A stretch of 64,000 nucleotides of DNA from Uloborus plumipes (Eukaryota; Arthropoda; Arachnida; Araneae; Uloboridae): positions 48,129-112,128 of the forward strand of contig JAXGGA010002916.1 in assembly GCA_038373865.1 (NCBI GenBank), in the 5' to 3' direction. Positions 34,195 through 44,198 of this stretch are shown one piece after another. A program made the position numbers and the translations under genes. The notes beneath the pieces were generated by a model. The model had not been told where the DNA came from and searched no databases. It worked only from the letters and a program-made list of their open reading frames with translations. The stretch's first letter is position 1, and each line of letters begins with the position of its first letter.

Positions 34195-34507
34195 CACAGT
34201 ATGTTTTGCTTCTAAGAATTTATTCACTGTCTTCACTTTCAAACACGTGTAGCGTTTGAATGAAGCATAGTCATACCAATGCTTTGCGATTAGTAGATCA
34301 AAATTGGAAGCGAATATTTGGTGCACTTGCGTTCTTGCTATCATCATTTAAAAGTATCATGTAATCTTAGAAGTTTTATAAAGACTATAAATTTGGTCCA
34401 AATGTATGAAAATCCGAATGAGAGGAGCCGGATAAATGAGGTGATACTGTAAACTTACTTTAGCAGAACATATTTATGAAACTTGAACTTAAGTTAAAGA
34501 GTTCAAG

Positions 34508-34539
34508 AGCTTTTTGTTACCACGACGTAACAAAAAGCT
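34508..34539. repeat. hairpin, 13-bp arms
   Basis: AGCTTTTTGTTAC and its exact complement are separated by 6 bases (arms 34508-34520 and 34527-34539). Downstream of the pogo-like element; function unknown. Confidence 0.9.
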
Positions 34540-37320
34540 TTGGAAAAAAATTCTCCGAAATAAGCATTACTCGCTGAGTTAACAGTTGTTGGGATTTTTC
34601 TGGATGATATCTAATAGTGCGTTTTCTTTAAAGATCTCATCATATATATATATATGATATTCAAACTGTAAGTTATACTCTTGCATGAACAATTTTGGGA
34701 CTTACTCATTATTCCATTGATTATGACTCTCTGAAGTAGTATAAGTCAACTTAGAGAACTTTCCGTTTTTTTTTCTTTTCTTGCGATTCCATAAGTCGTT
34801 AACTATGATTCAGTCATTTAAAGAAAAAAAAAAAAACATACGATAATGAATATATAAATGATGCGACGCTTTGAGACAGATGGAGTTTCGATTAATCTTG
34901 ACTGTTTGGGAGAATATGGAGGTGGAGAGGTGATAAGAAATGTGATATTTCACATTTTGATGAATGAAATAATGATAAAATCATTTAAAGCGACACATTA
35001 ATTATAGTTTTTATGTTTATGTTTTTCTCATTTTAATTTTGTTTGCAAAATGATCAATGCAGTTTTCTGTAGATGATTTTATTTGATATTCGCATTGATC
35101 TTATTTCGTAATTTGCTGACACTGAAATATATATAACTGAGATTAAAAAAATAAATAAAAGTTTTTTTGATGACGGCAGTGGTCTCTTGATCTTGATAAC
35201 TGATAAATCCTCAAACATTATAGTAAGAAATAATTCTGAGAAGGAGAAAGATTCTGGCACAATCTAAATTAATCTGGGATATAGTTATTTTTATAGCGTT
35301 CACACAAAGATTTAAAAAAAAAATGTGAGAAATTACAATTATAAGTTTTAAAAAAATTATTAAAGAAGATTAACTTACGGAATTTTAATGGAAAATGATC
35401 TATATCATCTTTTAAAATGCAATATCAGTGATGAATTTAAATAAAAAAAACTAGCATGTTTATGAAACATATGAAAATAACTAATATATTATTTTAACCA
35501 TGAGAATGTCTTTAAAGGAATGAATTTAATTTAAAATTTATCTACTGTTGCAAAAATTGAATATAAAAGGTGCCTTTAAGAGATTGTTTTTAGTTTATAA
35601 TCCTAAATAGTATTTAATTCCTTGTATATACTTTACATTTTTGTTACTATTTAGTTGATTCATGTATTTTTAACTACGTAAGATGTATTAAAAAAGTTAA
35701 TATTTAAAATTTTCTGCTATTGAAAGGATCTAAATACATTGAAAATTGCACACTGATAAACGTTTTGCCAATATTTTAGCCTAAATATCAGTGAGATACT
35801 TTTTAGAAAGATTTACCTGCCTCAATACTCAATGCGTTTCAGAAATATTGAAATACCTTTGACTTTTCATTGATTTTTGGCATTCTCGGAATCGCACTGA
35901 AATTCTATCGCTTATTATTTTAGAAGTAAAACGCTCTTTTCTCCCCATCTATTCATAAATCAATCATCATCACTGAACAAATGCCCGTCGAAGCATTACA
36001 CCTGATTGATATGAAATTCTTTATTCTTTTTAAAGTGGCACATAAAGGAATTTTTTTCTCTCCAGCCAGTAATTCATTGCCATTGCTGCCAAACGATTTA
36101 TAAATTTCGGAAGCAGGAAGGATACAGCTCTGCTCAATGCTGCAGCTACTGACGTCATAGAAAAGGCTCGTGATGACAAGAATGGAAATGGTGGTTGACA
36201 AATGTCAATTGTTACTCTGGGAGCGTTTATACACAAGGGCAGTAACCTGGGATGCGCCCTTGAATGTAAAAGGGCCATCTAGTTCGGAGTCACTTTGCCT
36301 ATTTCCGCAAACAGTTTTTACAATAGGTTAAAAGGTCTCAATCTCAATAATAACGTTGCGAAAAAAAAAAAAAAAAAACTTGCAAAATATTTCCCCAGTG
36401 GATGTACGTATTTAGCATTGATCTCAAATAAAAAATGCTAGTTGTTATTATTATCGTTGTTGAGCAGTACTAAAGCATTGTGTCTTATCTCTGTCCCAAA
36501 AAAATTTGAAAAAAGAAATTTCGAAGTGAGATCAGTACTTATCCAAACGTTTTGTGAAATATTTCAAATCAAACTAAATTTGCGTTTGAGAATATTTGAG
36601 CAAATAAATTTCAAATATTTCACCTGAAAATGAGTCGAATTTTTGAGCTTCGCTAAATGACAGCCTTCAAGAATACTAATAATTTTAGGGCGGTTGATAT
36701 TTATCAAAACTTTATTATTATCAGGAAACAATCAGTGTAAATTTAAAAATTAGTTTGGGTTTTTAAACGTGTAATAAGAAGAAAATTTGCACTTTGGTTT
36801 GCTTCATTCAAGTGATTATTTTCCTACGTTCTTTGTTTTCCCTATTTGTCTTTCTTTTAAACAACTGACATCCCATGTATTCCTTAAAAACAAAAACTGA
36901 AGATTAGTTGCAGAAGATAAAGGGAGAAATAAGTTTCGTGTAAATCATGAGCGTATTTCAAGACGCTAATCCCCCTGCGATAATTCTTCAACGTTTACAG
37001 CCACAAATGTTAAACAAAAGATAATTTTCCACAGTTAAGTTGAAGGTTGTGCTGATTAGATTTTGTGCAGGGACAAATTATTTAAATCACATATTTAATT
37101 AAATTTAGAAATGAAAGGGATTTTCTTGTCACTAAGATTGCAAGAAGTTTCTCTAGAGCTGAACGTGCCAATTTTCCTATAACGTCAGTATCCATTTTCT
37201 TACACTACTCATATATCCTTGAACATTGCTTTAGAGTCTAAACTAGTTTACTTACACCTTATTGAGAGTAAAAGGCATTTTAGAAAACAAAATATTTCTT
37301 ATAAGAAATTAAAACAAATA
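34540..37320. other. gene-free stretch with one CpG-rich patch
   Basis: Mostly AT-rich and featureless. Around 36010-36270 the sequence is richer in G+C, has a perfect CRE palindrome TGACGTCA (36150-36157), and two overlapping 82-codon minus-strand frames (35953-36201 and 36030-36278) of which at most one could be real. Neither has a recognisable domain; one starts with a hydrophobic leader-like stretch. Confidence 0.5.
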
Positions 37321-38531
37321 CACAGTCCAGTCACATTAATGTGACCACCTATCAAAAGCCTGAAAAACCACCTTTCGCAGAGCGGACTGCTGCGAGACGT
37401 GCAGGAAGTTATTTATTTAGGGCCCTGAATGTGTTCACTGGTAGTTTGAGCCATGCCGACTCCAATGATGTGGCCAGCTGGGCTAGATTACGCGGATGAG
37501 GATCCATGGAGCGAATAACCCGATCGAGATGGTCCTACATATTTTCGATTTTGTCTGAATCAGGAGAGTTTGCTGGTCAGGGAAGAAGGGTAAACTTAAT
37601 CTGGTGCTCTTCGAACCACGCACGTACACTGGCAGCTGTATGGCACTTTGCATTGTCCTGCTGGTAGATGCCATCATCCTGAGGAAAAACAATGCACATA
37701 TAGGAGTGGACATGATTCGCAACGACAGATGTGTACTTGTATTAATTCATCTTGCCTTTCACAATGATAAGTGAGCCCAGAGAATGCCAGGAAAACATTC
37801 CCTAGCCCATAATTCTCCCGTCTCCAGCTTGGATCGTTCTGGCAATGGTTGAGAGTGTTTGGTTTCAGAGGTTTCACGCCTTATACGCTAACGTTCATGT
37901 GCCCGATGGAGCATAAACCGTGATTCATCAGTAAATGCTACCTGTTGTCACTCAATAAACGTCCAGCTGCGGTACTGGTGTGCAAATTCCAGGGTTCGTC
38001 GTCGATGGACGGTAGTCAGCATATCTGCATGAACCAGTCTTGTGCTTCGGGAGGCCAGTTTAAGCTAAATAGTAGCTTGGGAGATGATGTTGGTTGCCCA
38101 TTGGTTCATCTAGAGGGTCAGTTGCTCAATGGTAGCCCGTCTATCAACCCGAACGCATCTCCACAGCCGTCGTTCGCCTCTGTCATCTATGACTCCTGGT
38201 GCACCACATTTCCCACGTCGCTGATTTTTGACAGTCCCATTTTGCCATGCATTGTACACTTTTACCACGATGGCAAGCATACAGCTCAAAAATTCAGCCA
38301 TTTTGGAAATGCTTCCACCCTTGGCCTGAAAACCAATGATTATCCCCTTTTGGACATCGGATAAATCGCCCGTTTTTACATTACGCCAATGATAGAAATT
38401 TTTTCCAAAGTCCTCATACACCCTTTATACACCCTCAACTGCATTGTGCTACCAAGTGCCTTTTATGATTGGTAATTTGACGTCGACGTCGAAAGTACTT
38501 GGTGGTCACACATTAATGTGACTGGACTGTG
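37321..38531 (-). mobile_element. Tc1-like transposon, copy 1 (1211 bp)
   Basis: Inverted ends of about 27 bp start CACAGTCCAGTCACATTAAT and are nearly perfect. Both are flanked by TA (37319-37320 and 38532-38533). Size, TIR length and target site are as expected for Tc1. The interior is a full-length but dead transposase gene on the minus strand. Confidence 0.93.
37352..38421 (-). pseudogene. Tc1-like transposase pseudogene
   Basis: Read on the minus strand from 38421, the N-terminal KTGDLSDVQKGIIIGFQAKG and the following helix-turn-helix region are clear. Later come the first catalytic block AFTDESRFML, the MFSWHSLG block, the second block IYQQDNAKCH and the third acidic residue in SPDSDKIENM (normally SPDLNPIE). 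The C-terminal LPARLAA.RSAKGGFSGF ends at a natural stop at 37352-37354. At least seven in-frame stops interrupt it. Several replace Trp codons (before QQVAF, after LLP, after ENM, after RIMG), as expected for G-to-A changes. The frame is otherwise largely collinear, so decay is mostly by point mutation. The product would have been a DDE transposase of about 355 residues acting on the element's TIRs. Confidence 0.92.
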
Positions 38532-38533
38532 TA

Positions 38534-39846
38534 AGATAATATAATAATGTAAAGTTCAATATTTAAAGCTTAGATATTATGTTTTAGTAAATGCAATGAT
38601 TATTTTTAAAAGCACAGGAATGTTTTAAATTCAAGGACTTACTTTTTCAACTAATAGCGTACAACAGAAAGTGAAACGAATTATTCCAATATCGCACGCA
38701 CCTCAAAGGTCGCAAGCAGGTGGGACGCGCTTTTTTCCGTCGTTTACTTCTGTTCACTCAGGCAGAAAATACCTCTCATAAGAAGCATAGCTCCCAAAAA
38801 GTTGAAATATACTTGTAAATCTAACTTTTGTGTCTTGATAAAAAAAATTCTTAAAAAGTATAATCATCACACAGAATTTAAAAACTACTTTTTTAAACCA
38901 ATCTAAACAAGCCGTTCTCAAAGTTTGCCCTCCCTCCGTACCTCCACCTGAAATCATACCAACTTTGCTCCCCCCCCCCAGATAAAATTTCACATGATAC
39001 ATTTAAATCTTGTTTTTCTTGTTGCCTTTGTATCTCTTTAAAAAGTCAAACGTCTAAAAAAAAGTTTAAGTGGTGTAAAATTAACCAAAATGGCTTAAAG
39101 TTACTCTAAATGACTCTAGCGAATATTTCCAAAACTTCTCCATGCATAAACACATTTCTATGAAAAACACTTTTGGGGATCTCATCGAAAGAGGAAATGG
39201 GAAAGAATTGCTTCCAATCCACAACAAAATGTTGGTTTAGCGTTCCAGAGGGAAGTTACCAATGTAAAAGAGGAAGGAATGTTAGATGACCTGATGGCTG
39301 TGTTTCGAACTTCCGTTACGAATTTCGGTATTATCATAGATATGGGGGAAATAAACGAAATAAAATATTCTTTCTGAAAAAAAAGCAGACGATATAAATC
39401 AACGGGATATGTTTCCTAATATAATTGTTCGTCAGTTTATTGGTTGATGTAATATTTAAAGCTTTTCTCTTTATGTAGAACTCACTCAGCTGAATCTAAA
39501 TTAAAACTAAATCAAACTAGCTAAATCAGAAAAAAAAAAACTAAATCAGAACCCCCTTAAGCATGTATAAATTGTTAACTACGTTTTTACATTACACATA
39601 AATTCTAACGAGAAATTCTTTGGGGAGATTTATCACAAGCCTTACAAAATTGAGCTCTGTCAGATAAATTGTCGAAGTTACAAGAAACATACACACAGTG
39701 CAGAATTTCTCAATAAGCGGAGAAGACTGCATGCGACGACAAATGTTACTGTAAGCACTTTTTTCCTTGTTTTGCTCATGAAAACAAAATATCAGTAAAT
39801 TCTTATTTTCCATGATTACTTCTATTTCTTTTCACTAAATACTAAT
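38534..39846. other. gene-free stretch
   Basis: AT-rich DNA with a C10 run near 38970. Minus-strand frames at 38754-39002 and 39592-39813 are unsupported. Confidence 0.6.
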
Positions 39847-40148
39847 TACACTGCTCGACATTGAAAATGCAACACCAAGAAGGAGTGGTCAGAAATTCAT
39901 GCAAATTTTACCGTAGACGCACGTCACTGAGTTATGCAAATGATATGAAATGCGCAGCTCTCCGACGCACGTGAAGTAAGATATAAGAGAATGAAGTTGA
40001 AAAGTGGGCTATGTTCATGTTGGTTTTTCTGCCAGACTAATTATCGGAGAAATTTGTTTTTTGTCTCGAAGGATACGTGTGATAGGAAGAAATTCCACGC
40101 CGTCCTCAACGAAGACACTTCCAGCATATAGACGACTTTACAAGGGCT

Positions 40149-41209
40149 ATGGTGATCAGACTGAGAAGGGGAGATTGGTCCATACGTCAAATTGCAGCTG
40201 ATACCCACATGGATGCAAGCACTGTGCATCGGCTGTGTCGGAGATGGTTGGAAAGAGGAAATGTAGCCACATTGAGGGGTGCAGGTGCAGCCAGAGTGAC
40301 GTCAGACCGCTTGGATCGACGGATTCACCGACAAGCTGTGGCGGACCCGGAAGTCACTTGTACGTTGATTCTGCAGCACGTGCAAAGTACCCTGTATGTT
40401 CCTGTGTCGACCAGAACCATTTCCCGTCGACTGGTTGCACGTGGCCTGCAATCACGGCGCCCGCTAAGAAGACTGCCATTGACCTCACAGCACAGACTCC
40501 AACGTTTGGAATGGTGCCGGACCAGAGCGACGTGGATGGCAGAATGGCAAACCGTAGTGTTCTCAGATGAATCCCGCTTCTGTTTGTCCAGCGATAGTCA
40601 TCGCATACGTGTGTGGTGTCGACGTGGAGAAAGATCGAATCCGGCAGTAACTGTGGAATAGCGCTCTTCAGGGCCCTATCCCGGTTAAACCACGAAGCTG
40701 TGGTAGGTACGGGGGACCCTGGAGAGTGTGAAGTAACTGTGGAACGCCCCACAGCGCGACAACGTGGCATAATGGTTTGGGGCGCTATTGCATACAATTC
40801 CGTATCACCTCTAGTTCGTATTCGGGGCACTATGACGGCCCAACGATATGTAGATAATGGACTGCGGCTGGTGGCAATCCCCTACCTTCAGGGTCTGCCA
40901 AATGCAATTTTTCAACAGGATAACGCCCGGCCTCACAGTGTTCGAATCAGCCAACATGCTCTACGAGGTGTACAGATGCTTTCCTGGCCACCATACTCTC
41001 CTGACTTGTCACCAATCGAACATGTGTGGGACGTGATTGGACGCCGTTTGCAGAACCTGTCACTGCCTCGTTCAGAGGACAAACTGTGGCAAATGGTTGA
41101 AAGGGAATGAAGTGCCATCCCTCAGGACACCATCCGCAGGCTTATTGACTCCATGCCTAGACGTGTTTCTTCGTGCATCGCTGTCCGCGGTGGTCCTACT
41201 TCTTACTGA
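40149..41209 (+). pseudogene. Tc1-like transposase, broken by an 86-bp insertion and one stop
   Basis: The first part (40149-40661) has a helix-turn-helix region (IRQIAADTHMDASTVHRLCR), a second DNA-binding segment and the first catalytic block VVFSDESRFCL. The second part (in frame from about 40733) has RQRGIMVWGAIAY, the second catalytic block FQQDNARPH and the third in SPDLSPIEHVWD. Between them, the 13-bp word AGTAACTGTGGAA occurs at 40646-40658 and again at 40732-40744. The 86-bp offset shifts the frame and brings a stop. A second lesion is TGA at 41108-41110, where relatives have Trp. The sequence then reads on to a stop at 41207-41209. By my count 32 residues separate the second D and the E. 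Codons upstream of 40149 are also transposase-like (HFQHIDDFTRA), so the true start may be further upstream, behind a TAG. Confidence 0.93.
40646..40744 (+). repeat. short hairpin insertion inside the transposase
   Basis: About 73 bp lie between two perfect 13-bp direct repeats. The insert is itself an imperfect inverted repeat: CTCTTCAGGGCCCTATCCCG pairs with CGGGGGACCCTGGAGAG, and ACCACGAAGCTGTGGT sits at the tip. It resembles a tiny foldback insertion with a 13-bp duplication. A GT-AG intron can be excluded: no placement of the 86-bp segment has both GT and AG borders. Confidence 0.8.
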
Positions 41210-41356
41210 GCCGACGCCGTCCTCGCTCTAAATTTTGCTTATTTATTTTGAAATAAATATCACTTATTGTTCCATGCTGTCTCTGTCTTCTTACCAAATT
41301 TCATCATTTCGTGACCACTCCTTCTTGGTGTTGCATTTTCAATGTCGAGCAGTGTA

Positions 41357-42110
41357 TATTCATCCATCCCATAAAGTCTAAATGTACGTGTACTTTTAAA
41401 GAGTCAAATATAGGTCAATCATTCAATAACTTCCCCATGACTAGTTTTTGCCCCTCCTCACACACAAATAAAAATAAATAAAATCATCTAAAAAGTCAGC
41501 ATTTTTGAGTTTTTAAGCGAGAAGTACTAACCATTATTGATAAAAAAAAACTGATTACCATCATAAAAAGTCAAGTTTGGCAACTAATCTGCAATTTTCA
41601 GAAGTAAATGTAAGCAGGCACTTTACTGAAGCAGTCTTCCATCTTTTGCTAATTAAGTATTTCCCATGCATACACACACACAATTATTGCAAAATTTTAT
41701 TTTTCTCGTAAGAAGCGATTTTTTTTTTTCATTTCGCCTAACACAATGATACAATAATTTTCAGCAAGAAAATTTTGTTCGAAATTTTCGGCAAATTTGA
41801 ACAAGAAACAAAATGTTATCTTGATATTGTTTAGGGTTAAAATTACTATCTAATTTATTATCAATTTATAATCAAATAATCAATAAACTGAAATGTTCTC
41901 ATTGCAGTATTAATAAGAGAGTAAATATTTCAAAACCATGAGCTGAATTTTTTTGTAAGAAATCAGCTCATGGACAATTTTACTTTAAAATGCAAGTCAT
42001 CAAATATGTAAATTCGAGTTTAAAAAAATCTTTTGTCGTGTTTGAATATAAAATCCAACTATTGCCACTCATGCACGTCAAAATAGTAAACTTCCAACCA
42101 CACTCAATTA
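41357..42110. other. gene-free stretch with a hairpin
   Basis: AT-rich. Contains an 11-bp inverted pair CCATGAGCTGA/TCAGCTCATGG (41936-41946 and 41963-41973). No gene recognised. Confidence 0.6.
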
Positions 42111-42113
42111 CAC

Positions 42114-42470
42114 TCAAGCCGAACTTAAAGTCATAGCATTTAATTCCCCCATTTTGCTGCCCAAAACAATGGAACTTGTTGCCATTTTCGACGCGCAAAA
42201 ATGCTTCTGATCTTCACAGACGATCAGAAGAAGCCGCGGCTTTTTTGGACACACTCTATTACGCTCAGGAGAGCTGGACAACTACTCTCAACAGTTCCGT
42301 GAACCCCGAAATCATAATAATAAATAGAACTTTTTTTTTATTCTTTTGTTCTTTTTCCCGAAATGGGGAAATTGTGAAAGGGAAGGTTGTTGATCCACGA
42401 ATTGTTCGATTTCTACGATTTCGTGTGCGTGTGCCTGCCAGTTCCCAGTTTTAGAACAGCGAAAGTTGTA
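42114..42470. promoter_or_regulatory. CpG-rich patch, possible minus-strand gene start
   Basis: CpG-rich compared with both sides (GACGCGC, CCGCGG). On the minus strand an ATG in a strong context (GAAAATGGCA, 42183-42185) opens a 23-codon frame ending at 42114. An alternative minus frame (41980-42198) runs 72 codons with a Cys-containing, non-repetitive product. On the plus strand a 92-codon frame covers the patch. These conflict and none is recognised, so only the compositional anomaly is solid. Confidence 0.22.
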
Positions 42471-44194
42471 AAACCTGTCTTGCTGACAAAGATTGTGGAC
42501 TTTTGATTTTTGAAACTAATTTAAGTAAAATTCATTCTTTCATTTATTTTTGATTTCTTCAGCTCAAAATGAAACGCAAGTGCATTAAACCTCGCTTAAT
42601 TAATTTTCTTTTTATAGAGGAACGTACCTTCGAAAACTATTTATTTCCTCTCCAAACCCAAAACCTGCTTTTACAATTCCTTAAGCCATTCAACTTCTCA
42701 TAAAACGATTTATTTCCCGTCAAGGATTGATTTTGTTTTTATATAGTATGATAATGTAATTTTATTTATTAAATTATTTGACTTTCGAATATAAAATACA
42801 ACTAGTTTATTTTGATACACGTCTATCGTAATTGAATTTCTTAGTTTTTTTGTAAGTGAACGCTGATTGACTAGATTTGAAATTATGAAAAGTTCGTATG
42901 TTTTTTAACGTAGTAAAATCTAAAATATTGCAGATCAATTTCGATAATCTGATTTTTTCGAAAATAAATCATTTAAAATTTTAATAAAATAAAATAGCCC
43001 ATAAAATAGTTCTGTATCCTAGAGATAAACTGAAGTATTTAGCAAAACTCTAATTTCTCAGTATTTCGTCTCAAAATTTTTACTTACTATAATTTTATTT
43101 TCTCTAGATTGAATTGCTAAATAAAAAATACAATAGCTGAATCTCAGTCTTGAAAAATACGTTTATTAATTAATGGTTAGCCTTATTAGTACAAAATTGT
43201 CGAAAACAATTAAGAAGTAATTTGTACTTGAGAGTCATAATAAAACTGTATGGAATAATCATTCTTAAAGCAATTGAGCAAAGCTAAAAAAAAAATTAAA
43301 ATAAAATGCACAAACAAATCTTATGTGAATGAACTCAATAAGTTATAAAATAAATGAGATATTTCTAATGCTACTTTCATTGTACTTTTCTGCCTACGCA
43401 ACAATTATGTATCTATCTATTGCTAATTTACGTAAAGTATATGCGAATAATTTTATTGAGGTCGCACCTGTCTGCGATTCCTTAGAAGTACAAATATTTG
43501 TGGAAAGCTTTTTCTAGTCTTGAAACAAATTGCGAATGAACGCCATTCGGAGCGTTTTGTACTTCTCGAAATCTATTGTTTAACTGCAACGCATGAAGTT
43601 TAACTAAACTAGTTGCCCAGTCTGTTTAGTCAATACGTTTGAATAAAAAAACATTTTTTTTAATTCAAAGAATGGCAACAGGCGTTTATGTTTTCATTTA
43701 AAGCATGCTGCGTAGTGATAGTTTTGTTCTAAATAGGCAACCGTTAAATTATTCTCAGAGTTTCTTCAAGAACAAATGAACTAGTTTAGCTTTATAGAAC
43801 TTTGCAGTTAACGAAAAAATGATAATGAATAGTTGAAATGTGTTCTTGTTTACGGTACGTGAGAGGAAAATAAAAGTAACATTAACTTATAAAGGGCATA
43901 TGTGGAGAACTTATTTAATATGGAGAATTTGTTTTAGTATAATTGCATTTCTAGAGATGGAGTTCTACATCTCTTGATTCAAACTTAGTTAAGGTAAACG
44001 TTTTTCTAAATCAAATTTCCTGTATTTTTTCAAGAAATCTCTATACTCTGTATGAATTTTGCACAACGGTTAAATGTTCTGACAATTTTCTTATGTTAAT
44101 CTCACCAATAACGGACATATTTTTACAGCCATATGCTTCCTTTTTGTTGTTTGATTGTTCCCCAGAAAAAAAATCTCCTTGTCCTCTAAATTGC
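42471..44194. other. gene-free stretch
   Basis: AT-rich and featureless by eye. A 62-codon frame at 43329-43517 is not supported. Confidence 0.6.
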
Positions 44195-44198
44195 TACA

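Larger units (their letters stand above)
31797..34449. mobile_element. pogo/Tigger-like element, split by a nested transposon
   Basis: The ends CAGTACAACC and, inverted, CAGTATCACC, each followed by a T..TCCGG-like or ATTCGGA box, resemble Tigger/pogo termini (CAGT.GAACCTCG..TATCCG). Both are flanked by TA (31795-31796 and 34450-34451). The parts that belong to it are 31797-32226 and 34199-34449; the middle is a later insertion. No pogo DDE motif survives. A minus-strand frame at 34153-34347 overlaps the right remnant but is unrecognised. Confidence 0.5.
39849..41354 (+). mobile_element. Tc1-like transposon, copy 2 (1506 bp)
   Basis: Perfect 43-bp TIRs (39849-39891 and 41312-41354) beginning CACTGCTCGACATTGAAAAT, flanked by TA on both sides (39847-39848 and 41355-41356). 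Weaker inverted similarity continues for about 20 bp inward. Perfect TIRs and a nearly full-length transposase indicate a younger insertion than copy 1. It belongs to a different Tc1 subfamily from copy 1, with unrelated TIRs. Confidence 0.96.

Noticed and set aside
40647..40744. The 86-bp insertion as a spliced intron of the Tc1 transposase
   Set aside because: None of the equivalent placements between the 13-bp repeats begins with GT and ends with AG.
40354..40830. 158-codon minus-strand frame across Tc1 copy 2
   Set aside because: It is antisense to the transposase and owes its length to GC-rich transposase codons.
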